7,798 nt of DNA, from positions 1 through 7,798 of the forward strand of contig JAOZRC010000230.1 of the NCBI GenBank assembly GCA_029940345.1, read 5' to 3'. Below are positions 1 to 5,795 of the stretch, piece by piece. Both the position numbers and the translations under genes were made by a program. This DNA is from Desulfobacterales bacterium (GTDB lineage: Bacteria > Desulfobacterota > Desulfobacteria > Desulfobacterales > JAUCGF01). Each line of letters begins with the position of its first letter. The first letter of the stretch is position 1. Under the pieces are notes generated by a model. That model searched no databases, was not told the DNA's origin, and saw only the letters and a program-made list of their open reading frames with translations.

Positions 1-70
1 CCTCCCCCCCAAATCCGTTATAATCAGTTTTTATTCGGATAGTCAATAATCGTTTAGGGACGAAATGGAA

Positions 71-184
71 AAGTGGGCTACCAACATAAAGCGGGACACT
101 TTCATATATAAACTTAATGACTGAAAGAATGAAAAAGCGGAACAGCTTTCCGTTTTACATTTGTCCCGCTTTAGGTAGCCACTT
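71..184. repeat. Foldback repeat with about 23-bp inverted ends
   Basis: The left arm (71-98) and the right arm (162-184) are reverse complements, apart from one extra G and a 4-base insertion in the left arm. Both arms carry AAGTGG, CTACC and TAAAGCGGGACA in the same order. The ends AAGTGG and CCACTT make it look like a small non-autonomous element of about 114 bp. It stops six bases short of the radA stop codon and encloses the radA terminator hairpin. I see no clear target duplication, so it could also be an unusually long terminator structure. Confidence 0.55.
133..157 (-). terminator. Probable radA terminator hairpin
   Basis: Read on the minus strand, this is a hairpin with stem CGGAA/TTCCG and loop AGCTG. 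It is extended by A:T pairs around one bulge and runs into CTTTTTC. It lies about 35 bases past the radA stop codon, where a rho-independent terminator is expected. It sits inside the larger foldback at 71-184. Confidence 0.5.
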
Positions 185-189
185 TGAAC

Positions 190-1566
190 TTAAAACAACG
201 CCTCAATCGCATCAGACACCGTTTTAATCCCCAAAATTCGGATGCCTTGAATCTCTTTGCAGCGCGCCAGGTTGCTTTCCGGAAGCAGGCAGCGGGTGAA
301 ACCCATTTTTTCGCATTCGCTGACGCGGTTTTCTATCTGTCCGATGGCGCGAACTTCGCCGGTAAGACCGACTTCACCCAGAACAACCGTGCCTTCGGGA
401 ACCGGTTTATCCATAAAACTGGATGCCACCGCACAAATTATACCGATATCAACAGCCGGTTCCACCACTTTGGCGCCGCCTGCCACGTTCATAAAAAGAT
501 CATGCCCCATTAATTGGAAGCCCACCTTTTTTTCCAATACGGCCACCAACAGGGCCACCCGGTTGGCATCTAATCCAAGAATGGTGCGGCGTGGCGTGCC
601 CAAATGGGTGCTGCTTGCCAATGCCTGGATTTCAACTAAAACCGGCCGTGTGCCTTCCATACAGGCCGTTACAACTGAACCGGGCGCATTATCGGGTCGC
701 TCGGAAAGAAACAACGCCGAAGGATTGGAAATCTCTTCCAGTCCGTTGCGATTCATTTCAAACACGCCGATTTCGTTGGTTGAACCGAAACGATTTTTGA
801 CCGCCCTTAAAATTCGGAAAATGTGGCTGCGGTCGCCTTCAAAATAAAGCACCGTATCAACCATGTGTTCCAAAAGTCGCGGCCCGGCGATGGCCCCATC
901 TTTGGTCACATGCCCCACCAGGAAAACAGGAATGCCGGTACGTTTGGCCATGAGCATCAGTTTTAAAGTGGTTTCCCTGACCTGGCTGATGCTTCCCGGA
1001 GCCGAAGAAAGGCTTGGATGAAACATGGTCTGGATAGAGTCAATCACAATTAAGGCCGGGTCAAATGATTTGATCATTGTCAGGATGACATCAATATCAA
1101 TTTCTGAGACCACGAACAATTGGGGAGCCTGCGTGTTTAAGCGTTGGCTGCGCAATTTGATTTGACGAATCGATTCTTCGCCGGACACGTAAAGCACTTT
1201 ATGGCCGATTTGCGCCAATCCATAAAGCGCCTGCAGCATGAGCGTGGATTTGCCGATGCCAGGGTCTCCGCCGATCAACACCAGCGTGCCGGGCACCACA
1301 CCACCACCCAAAACACGGTCAAACTCTCCAATCCCGGTGGACAGACGCTGTTCATTTTCAATCGTTATCGCATCAATTGGAACCGGAACCGGCGTGCCTG
1401 TTCCTGACAGCGTAGTTTCCTCCGCCCGCTTGGTCACACGGGGTGTGACGGTTTCCTCTGTAAAAGAGTGCCATTGCCCACAGTCGGGACATTTTCCCAG
1501 CCATTTGGGGGTTTGGTAGCCACACGATTGACAGCTAAAGACGGTTTTTATATTTTTTTTTGCCAT
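190..1566 (-). CDS. radA: DNA repair protein RadA (Sms)
   Basis: RadA is a RecA-like, hexameric DnaB-type ATPase that processes recombination intermediates and drives branch migration together with RecA. The 458 residues match the usual family length. An N-terminal C4 zinc finger is visible (C12, C15, C26, C29). The RecA-like core has Walker A GGDPGIGKST at about 99-108, Walker B LIVIDS at about 172-177 and the RadA signature KNRFG at 257-261. The C-terminal third is the Lon-protease-like domain, with the usual VAGGAKV and GEVGLTGEVR stretches. The ATG is the only start that keeps the zinc finger, although no strong Shine-Dalgarno sequence precedes it (AT-rich leader). It is transcribed alone and appears intact, so it is the housekeeping anchor of the window. 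Confidence 0.98.
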   Translation of the reverse strand: MAKKNIKTVFSCQSCGYQTPKWLGKCPDCGQWHSFTEETVTPRVTKRAEETTLSGTGTPVPVPIDAITIENEQRLSTGIGEFDRVLGGGVVPGTLVLIGGDPGIGKSTLMLQALYGLAQIGHKVLYVSGEESIRQIKLRSQRLNTQAPQLFVVSEIDIDVILTMIKSFDPALIVIDSIQTMFHPSLSSAPGSISQVRETTLKLMLMAKRTGIPVFLVGHVTKDGAIAGPRLLEHMVDTVLYFEGDRSHIFRILRAVKNRFGSTNEIGVFEMNRNGLEEISNPSALFLSERPDNAPGSVVTACMEGTRPVLVEIQALASSTHLGTPRRTILGLDANRVALLVAVLEKKVGFQLMGHDLFMNVAGGAKVVEPAVDIGIICAVASSFMDKPVPEGTVVLGEVGLTGEVRAIGQIENRVSECEKMGFTRCLLPESNLARCKEIQGIRILGIKTVSDAIEALF

Positions 1567-1574
1567 ATTTCGGC

Positions 1575-1604
1575 TTGATTTTTATTAATAGATTTAATTA
1601 TTAT
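1575..1604 (+). promoter_or_regulatory. Possible promoter before the antitoxin remnant
   Basis: TTGATT (1575-1580) and TATTAT (1599-1604), 18 bases apart, fit a sigma70-type promoter in the divergent gap between radA and the antitoxin remnant. A small inverted repeat, GCAAT/ATTGC, lies downstream at 1611-1629. It could be an operator, since antitoxins of this kind often repress their own promoter. The region is AT-rich, so a chance match is quite possible. Confidence 0.25.
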
Positions 1605-1643
1605 GATTACGCAATATCATTAAAATTGCAAGGAGCAATACCC

Positions 1644-1853
1644 ATGAAAAAAGAAATAAAAGCAAAGGTTATTAAGCTGGCGCCTATTGGAAATTCTACA
1701 AGGACTGTTTCTTCGGAAGAAAAACGACAACAAACTTTCCTGGGAAGATACTTATAAATCCATGGCGAATGAAAAGGAAGATTGGAACGCTTTTGACACA
1801 ACGCTTCAGACGGACTGGAGGATGGAGACTTTGAATATTTAAAGGTACGATAA
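1644..1853 (+). pseudogene. Decayed AbrB/MazE-type antitoxin gene
   Basis: The 37-residue reading frame begins after a good ribosome site (AGGAG at 1631-1635, 8 bases before the ATG). It starts MKKEIKAKVIKLAPIGNS, which resembles the first strands of SpoVT/AbrB-fold antitoxins (typical motif AKVIKIGNSRGIRLPK). It then diverges and stops at 1755-1757. In the next frame, 1732-1818 reads K-L-S-W-E-D-T-Y-K-S-M-A followed by NEKEDWNAFDTTLQ. Back in the first frame, 1809-1853 reads DGLEDGDFEYLKVR and stops. These acidic, Trp-rich pieces look like the C-terminal tail of the same antitoxin family. The hinge after GNS is missing, so the gene has an internal deletion plus frame changes. In intact systems a MazF/PemK-type toxin gene would follow, but none is visible. 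The family call rests on motif memory. Confidence 0.6.
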
Positions 1854-1866
1854 AAAACGGGTGGCT

Positions 1867-1890
1867 ATATAGGAAAACATCCTATATTTC
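1867..1890 (+). terminator. AT-rich hairpin after the antitoxin remnant
   Basis: ATATAGGA (1867-1874) and TCCTATAT (1880-1887) form a perfect 8-bp stem with a 5-base loop, followed by TTCTTGTTCTTT on the plus strand. It could end plus-strand transcripts of the antitoxin remnant. The stem is weak in G+C and the T tract is interrupted. Confidence 0.3.
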
Positions 1891-1894
1891 TTGT

Positions 1895-1928
1895 TCTTTA
1901 AAGGACGGCGGCCAGACTACCGCCGTCC
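1895..1928 (-). terminator. Terminator of the LysM gene
   Basis: GGACGGCGG (1903-1911) pairs perfectly with CCGCCGTCC (1920-1928) around an 8-base loop. On the minus strand the stem is followed by TTTAAAGAAC and begins 15 bases after the LysM stop codon. The strong GC stem and its position support a terminator, although the T tract is short. The two converging hairpins here separate the LysM gene from the antitoxin remnant. Confidence 0.6.
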
Positions 1929-1943
1929 CTGCTAACCTGTGGC

Positions 1944-2375
1944 TCAATCCATTGGAATACGAATTTTCTGACCTACAAAAATCAGGTCGGGATCTTTGAT
2001 CACCTCCCGATTGGCTTCGAAAATACGCATATACTCCGACGCCTTGCCATAAAATTTCTTTGATACGCCTGACAAGGTGTCACCTGAAACGATTTCATAG
2101 TATTCAATCTTGCCGTCTCCCTGGGGGGCCGTAAGATTGCTGACGCGAACCTCACTGACGCCCTTCAGGTTGCCGGCCATGAGTACGGCCTTTTCCATTG
2201 CCTCACTGCTGGCGGCTTCTCCGCTTAATTCAACCACCCCGTCTTTAATCGCCACATTAAGACCGGTTATCCCCGGATTGTCTTTTTCGATATGGGCTTT
2301 GATGCTCTCGGGGGCTTCATCCTCATCACCGAAAACTTTTTTGCCGATATCTTTCATAAAATCGAATAATCCCAC
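1944..2375 (-). CDS. lysM: BON-LysM protein, Kbp/YgaU type
   Basis: The 143-residue protein closely follows the layout of E. coli Kbp (YgaU, about 149 residues), a small K+-binding protein with BON and LysM domains. The N-terminus MGLFDFMKD matches the family opening. A BON domain spans about 22-80 (ITGLNVAIKDGVVELSG, then GNLKGVSEVRV). A LysM domain spans about 92-141 (YYEIVSGDTLSGVSKKFYG to VGQKIRIP). There is no signal peptide, as in Kbp, so it is probably cytoplasmic. Family members sense K+ or take part in osmotic and envelope stress. The start is GTG, chosen because GAAGGAAGAG lies just upstream and the translation matches the family N-terminus. An AT-rich stretch just upstream (2391-2407) contains TATAAT-like sequence that could be part of its own promoter. 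The DUF533 gene lies 81 bases upstream on the same strand. Confidence 0.9.
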   Translation of the reverse strand: MGLFDFMKDIGKKVFGDEDEAPESIKAHIEKDNPGITGLNVAIKDGVVELSGEAASSEAMEKAVLMAGNLKGVSEVRVSNLTAPQGDGKIEYYEIVSGDTLSGVSKKFYGKASEYMRIFEANREVIKDPDLIFVGQKIRIPMD

Positions 2376-2456
2376 CTCTTCCTTCTCCCATCATATTATA
2401 TTATATTAACGAAAGCGGCCGCACAGACCGCTGTGACCCTGCCAATTCCAAGTCTG

Positions 2457-3032
2457 TTACAGACCGACGGCGTTTTCCAAAAAGGAAACCGTCTGCTGTG
2501 AAAGCCTCAGCCCATCTGCAAGTTGTTCCATATATCGCTTTTCGGCGACGGTGTTCACCTCGATTGCCAGCAGCGAGGCAGCGTACACTTGGGCGGCTGC
2601 CTGGGGACGATTACCGGCAGCGGCGACAATGCCCCGGAGGTCGGAAGGGCGTTCCAGCTCGTCCATAACAAATTCCCGGGTTTCGGCATCTGCGCCGACC
2701 TCCTCGAATTTACCGGCGATCCGCTGAATTTCAGCATTATCGACACGGCCGTCCGCCTTGGCGGCGTTGATCATGGCCTTAAGCACCAACTCGGTGTCCT
2801 TTTCCAACTGGTCTTGTTCTTGGCGATTCTGAGGCATACGAAGTCCCAACGGCGTCTCCTCCACGGTTTGACTTTGACCGCCGCCCTTCAACGCGGAAAA
2901 GGCCAGCGCTCCCAAAAGGGCCATGGCACCGCTGCCCAAAGAACCGCTCACAGACTTGCCGCTGCCACCCGTCAGGGAACTGGCCAATGCGCCCAAACCG
3001 TCCAAGGCCAAATTCTTGTTATCGCCCAACAT
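2457..3032 (-). CDS. DUF533/TerB-like protein, 3' part of a frameshifted gene
   Basis: This 191-residue frame carries a glycine-rich front (LASSLTGGSGKSVSGSLG at about 17-34, then a small hydrophobic stretch MALLGALAFSAL) and a helical DUF533/TerB-like domain at about 78-191. Key stretches are VLKAMINAAKADGRVDNAEI, RPSDLRGIVAAA and AQVYAASLLAIEVNTVAEKRYM. The family includes E. coli YebE, an inner-membrane-associated protein of unknown function. Its own ATG at 3032 has no Shine-Dalgarno sequence. The true start is probably that of the fragment at 3259, in another frame, so this is most likely the larger piece of one broken gene of about 265 residues. Re-initiation or translational coupling at the internal ATG cannot be excluded. 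Confidence 0.75.
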   Translation of the reverse strand: MLGDNKNLALDGLGALASSLTGGSGKSVSGSLGSGAMALLGALAFSALKGGGQSQTVEETPLGLRMPQNRQEQDQLEKDTELVLKAMINAAKADGRVDNAEIQRIAGKFEEVGADAETREFVMDELERPSDLRGIVAAAGNRPQAAAQVYAASLLAIEVNTVAEKRYMEQLADGLRLSQQTVSFLENAVGL

Positions 3033-3259
3033 CCGCCGGCTTCCCCCAGCACATTGCCCAGCATCCCGCCGCTGCTCTTGCCGCCGCCCAGTATCCCGGA
3101 AAGCGCGCCGCCTACATCTCCCAGGCTGCCGAGCATATCTGCAAGACCACCGGCGGCGAGTCCACCGCCGGACCGAAACGCTTTTTGCGCCCGTTTATGG
3201 GTCGATCCGGATAAGCCGGTTTCCATCAAGGCGCCAAGAATGTTTCCAAAATTCAGCAT
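2972..3259 (-). pseudogene. 5' fragment of the DUF533 gene
   Basis: The frame opens with an excellent ribosome site (AGGAGG, 5 bases before the ATG at 3259) and reads MLNFGNILGALMETGLSG, then glycine-rich sequence up to GNVLGEAGG near 3033. This is the typical N-terminus of DUF533 proteins. After that the frame turns into unlike sequence (CWAITRIWPW), while the neighbouring frame continues smoothly as LGDNKNLALDGLGALA. One missing base between about 3030 and 3046, a stretch with a run of five G, would explain it. A sequencing error is possible as well as a true mutation. Confidence 0.7.
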
Positions 3260-3282
3260 TTTTCCTCCTTTTAAAATAGGGA

Positions 3283-3351
3283 GTGCCTGAACGCAAACGC
3301 CCCCTTCGGCAAAAGAGGCTTTAAAAGATTTGGCCTTTTCTGTTCAGGCAC
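3283..3351. repeat. Short inverted-repeat element, GTGCCTGAAC ends
   Basis: GTGCCTGAAC (3283-3292) and GTTCAGGCAC (3342-3351) are a perfect 10-bp inverted repeat. Similarity continues inward (AAA then a G/C-rich GGCC-type stretch on each side). The same end sequence bounds the larger element at 4945-5250, so this 69-bp copy may be an internally deleted relative. It lies directly upstream of the DUF533 gene start, and I see no TA or other clear target duplication around it. Confidence 0.55.
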
Positions 3352-3653
3352 TTGGTATGGATAAATATTTTACACTTTTCATATCCGAATTTAAACGTCA
3401 AGCCTCCCGTATAAAATTTAGCGTCTAACAAATATCGACCTGTGCGGTTGAAAACCCATACTGCTATTTCAAAGTCCGCTGAAATTCTTAGAGAACATTT
3501 AATAATGAATGTGTCCTGAACCCATTTTATAGCTTGCTTTATCATTGTCAGGATTATAAAAATTGTTTTTTTAACAATATCTAAATCGTTCTGATTATGA
3601 ATATGAAATGGGAAAGTTATTTCGCCCCTGAACCTAAAATACATGTCTGCCAT
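3321..3653 (-). CDS. Hypothetical protein, doubtful
   Basis: This is a 110-residue frame with a basic, aromatic, strand-like composition (for example DFEIAVWVFNRTGRYLLD at about 60-77) and no motif I recognise. No Shine-Dalgarno sequence precedes the ATG. Its 5' end overlaps the radical SAM remnant head to head by 11 bases. Its last nine residues and stop codon lie within the short inverted-repeat element at 3283-3351, so any real gene here was probably cut at its 3' end by that element. It may equally be a chance frame in an AT-rich gap. Confidence 0.25.
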   Translation of the reverse strand: MADMYFRFRGEITFPFHIHNQNDLDIVKKTIFIILTMIKQAIKWVQDTFIIKCSLRISADFEIAVWVFNRTGRYLLDAKFYTGGLTFKFGYEKCKIFIHTKCLNRKGQIF

Positions 3654-4952
3654 GAATCAAATGACTGATATTAAAAAACATATTCTTGCTGTCTTGCCAC
3701 GAGGTGATATTCTTTTTATTGTTCCGCCCTTTGTCAATGCCCGAACCCCTATCATCGGACCTCATATTCTTCAAACCATTGCCCGCAAACTTGGCTTTAA
3801 AACTGATATTTTATATGTAAAACTTCTTCTGGCCTCAATTATAGGGAATGACCTGTATGAAAGCATCAGTTTTGGCCAACCGTTTCGCATGTTAGGCGAA
3901 CGACTATTTGCCAGGAGCGCCTACGGCTTGCCTCCATTGGGAAAATCGCCGGAGCTTTGTGTTAAATCCGGTTAAGTCAGTGTTCGGAAACGAACGGCGC
4001 CACCACATGGCGGAGTTTGAATATAATTATTATGATAATACCACTTTCGACCTCGACACCTTTTTTGAGATTGAAAAAATTTGCAAATCACTCACGCAAG
4101 AGGTGTCTCTGACAATCGCATCGCTTGATTACAAAATTATCGGGTGTTCTACGAACTGGGAGCAAAACAACTGCTGCATCGCGTTGATCAATGCAATTAT
4201 ACTTGGCACGGTCATAATTGGTGATTTTGAAATATGTCTTACGCCTATGAATTAAGGTATTGATCAATTATAAAATCACCAATTATGGCCTTCGCGAGTA
4301 TAAAAAGATACAACCTGATACTTGCACGTTAATCGGCGGTTCCAACTGCGAAGCCGAAATGACCGAGGGAATCGCTTCATTAAGCCCTTTCATTGATTAC
4401 ATTTTTTCAGGGGAAAGCGAACAGACCTTCGCTGATTTTTTAGAAAGGTATTCCACTGGCAAACCTCCTTCACGAAACATCATCGAAGCGCAGCCCGTTG
4501 AAGATTTAGATAATATTCCGTTGCCTGATTACGATAGTTATTTCACACAATTACATCGTTTTTTAACGCACAATTCTCCCAAGGAAATTGTTATCGGCTA
4601 TGAAACCAGCCGGGGATGCTGGTGGGGCAAATGCTCTTTTTACGGCCAGAACGGCAAGCGTGTGCGGTTTCGTCAAAAAGCGGTCACAAAAGTCGTTCGG
4701 GAATTAGGACAGATTAATGCCCGACACCCGCAGAACCGGATTCTCCTGATCGACAAAGTGTTGCCCGTCACATTTCACAACGCCTTGCTTCCTTTGCTTT
4801 GTGAAAAGGAAGGTGCTTCCCCGATCTCTTGTGAACACCGCCCAGACCTGAGCCTCCGTGAGCTGATGCGTCTTAAAAAGGCTCGCTTTAATATCATTAA
4901 ATTCGGAATTGAAGCGTTATCTGCCAGTTTGTTGAAATTAATTAGTGGCTGA
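3643..4952 (+). pseudogene. Broken B12-type radical SAM RiPP maturase
   Basis: Three frames read in order as one protein. Piece 1 (3643-3975) is the start of a cobalamin-binding-type domain with ILFIVPPFVNARTPIIGPH and GERLFARSAYGLPPLGKSPE. Piece 2 (to 4255) continues with NPVKSVFGNE and IIGCSTNWEQNNC. Piece 3 (4260-4952) has TLIGGSNCEAEM, YIFSGESEQTFADFL, YETSRGCWWGKCSFYGQNG and IIKFGIEALSASLLKL. These match my memory of RiPP maturation radical SAM protein 1 (TIGR03975 type), enzymes that modify ribosomal peptides. Damage: an indel near 3960; a palindromic insert near 4199-4292 with an in-frame stop; the third cluster cysteine replaced by Tyr (TAC at 4641-4643) in a shortened motif; and a 3' end replaced by the element at 4945. 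The SAM barrel is incomplete and the protein cannot be active. No start has a clear ribosome site, and no precursor peptide gene is visible nearby. Confidence 0.8.
4210..4290. repeat. 81-bp palindromic insert in the radical SAM gene
   Basis: CATAATTGGTGATTTT (4213-4228) is perfectly repeated in inverse at 4272-4287. Including the outer bases, 18 of 19 positions pair, around a 43-base spacer. Weaker pairing continues outward (TATACT on one side, AGTATA on the other). The reading of the radical SAM protein is continuous if about 4199-4292 (94 bases) is removed, which also restores the frame. It is therefore best read as a small inserted foldback element. Confidence 0.6.
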
Positions 4953-5250
4953 ACGGAAAATATAATTATGATTAATTATAATGTGTTATGAATATATTTG
5001 GATTTGAAAAATTGACTCATTTCTCATAATTCCCAACTAAATGAGAAACGTGAAAATTCAATCAAGTCACAAAACAAATATATTTGGCATCATTATGTTT
5101 ATTAATAAATAATTAGTTATGTGTGAGAAATGAGAAATAAATGAGATTTCTCATGAAATTTTCCATGTTCTCATGAGAAAATTATTCATTTCGTTATTTC
5201 TTAATTAACTCATTGAAATTATTTAAATAAGTTATTTTCCGTTCAGGCAC
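4945..5250. mobile_element. AT-rich MITE, GTGCCTGAACGGAAAATA ends
   Basis: The left end GTGGCTGAACGGAAAATA (4945-4962) and the right end (5233-5250) are inverted repeats of 18 bases with one or two mismatches. The interior is very AT-rich and has no coding frame, so this is a non-autonomous element of 306 bp. TA lies on both outer sides (4943-4944 and 5251-5252), which would fit the TA target duplication of IS630/Tc1-mariner transposons, though two bases may match by chance. The interior has many copies of TTTCTCAT and ATGAGAAA. It cuts off the radical SAM remnant, whose stop codon lies in the left end. No transposase is present. Confidence 0.75.
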
Positions 5251-5274
5251 TACTTATGCGGTAATATTGAAGAC

Positions 5275-5741
5275 ATGGAGAAGTTTATAGAAAAGGTGTT
5301 GGCGTTCTCCAGTGACATATCACATACCTTCGTGGCTTATAAACACCAGATAATTACTTTTGTAATGGTGCAAAACCTGCCGCATCGGGCCGTGGAAACG
5401 TTGTTAAATATTTTTAGCGGCTTTGGCATAAATATTCCCAAAGAGCCAACAAAAGAGCAAACCGAGGAGATATTTCTCAAAATTGGAACAATGTTAGATC
5501 AAGAGGAACTGGTGTCGCTAAAACATCTGCCGATGATGCATGACTCCCAGAAACAACTCGTTATGCAACTCTTTGATATGGGAGCACTTGCATTCATAAT
5601 GGCCGGTGGGGGGCATATCCCTTTGTACTCAGTCAAATGGTCGACTTGGTGACAAAATATGGTCTGACCCCGGAGACACCGCATTGCCATAAATGGTGGG
5701 TTCCGTTACACTCCACCCACCCTACAAAAATTTGTGGCTGA
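5275..5741 (+). pseudogene. Unrecognised gene, frameshifted
   Basis: I do not recognise this family. The first frame (5275-5652) encodes a mainly helical protein with stretches such as FIEKVLAFSSDISHTFVAYK, NLPHRAVETLLNIFSGFGIN, LMEE-like acidic helices and LVMQLFDMGALAFIMAGGG. At a run of six G (5608-5613) a better continuation appears in another frame: AYPFVLSQMVDLVTKYGLTP then ETPHCHKW, ending in a stop at 5739-5741. One lost G would explain this. The frame is also open upstream of the ATG into the element border at 5251, and no ribosome site is seen, so the 5' end may have been lost when the element arrived. The last residues run through a GGTGGGT repeat and a GTGGCTGAAC end, so the natural stop is probably gone too. 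Confidence 0.5.
5695..5721. repeat. GGTGGGT/ACCCACC hairpin repeat
   Basis: GGTGGGT (5695-5701) and ACCCACC (5715-5721) form a 7-bp stem around a 13-base loop, followed by CTACAAAAA. The layout resembles a short palindromic repeat seen between genes in many proteobacterial and cyanobacterial genomes, here recalled from memory. It overlaps the tail of the broken gene upstream. Confidence 0.5.
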
Positions 5742-5750
5742 ACAGATCGA

Positions 5751-5789
5751 AAAAGTGTTAACTACTTTAGCTGTCTTATGAAGGATGCC
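5751..5789. repeat. Partial copy (right end) of the GGCATCCTTCA MITE
   Basis: The stretch AAAAGTGTTAACTACTTT...TGAAGGATGCC matches the right ends of the two full copies (up to 5933 and 7190). Only about 39 bases remain, and it abuts a GTGGCTGAAC end (5734-5743) of the other MITE family. Six bases separate it from the full copy starting at 5796, so TGAAGGATGCC and GGCATCCTTCA face each other as a perfect hairpin. Confidence 0.65.
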
Positions 5790-5795
5790 ATTTTC

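Noticed and set aside
257..847. Plus-strand 196-residue frame opposite radA
   Set aside because: It lies wholly on the opposite strand of a clearly intact radA and shows arginine/serine-rich shadow composition.
1854..1900. Remnant of a MazF/PemK toxin gene
   Set aside because: No frame after the antitoxin remnant shows toxin-like sequence before the converging terminators.
2414..2435. Hairpin between the DUF533 and LysM genes as a terminator
   Set aside because: Two competing 5-bp stems (AGCGG/CCGCT or CACAG/CTGTG) are both short, and no real T run follows on the minus strand.
3026..3050. Programmed -1 frameshift in the DUF533 gene
   Set aside because: The GGGGGAA stretch does not allow good re-pairing of both tRNAs after slipping, and no strong downstream structure is seen. 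A plain indel is simpler.
2523..3290. Plus-strand 255-residue frame opposite the DUF533 gene
   Set aside because: It is long only because the opposite gene is GC-rich. It has low-complexity Pro/Ser/Ala sequence, no motif and a poor start.
3353..3642. RiPP precursor peptide gene beside the maturase
   Set aside because: I found no short frame with a leader-like region and a Gly-rich or repetitive core behind a ribosome site. The only frame is the doubtful minus-strand one.
3625..3643. A sixth, degenerate GTGCCTGAAC-type end before the maturase (CGCCCCTGAACCTAAAATA)
   Set aside because: About five of nineteen positions differ from the consensus and it has no inverted partner at a fitting distance, so chance is likely.
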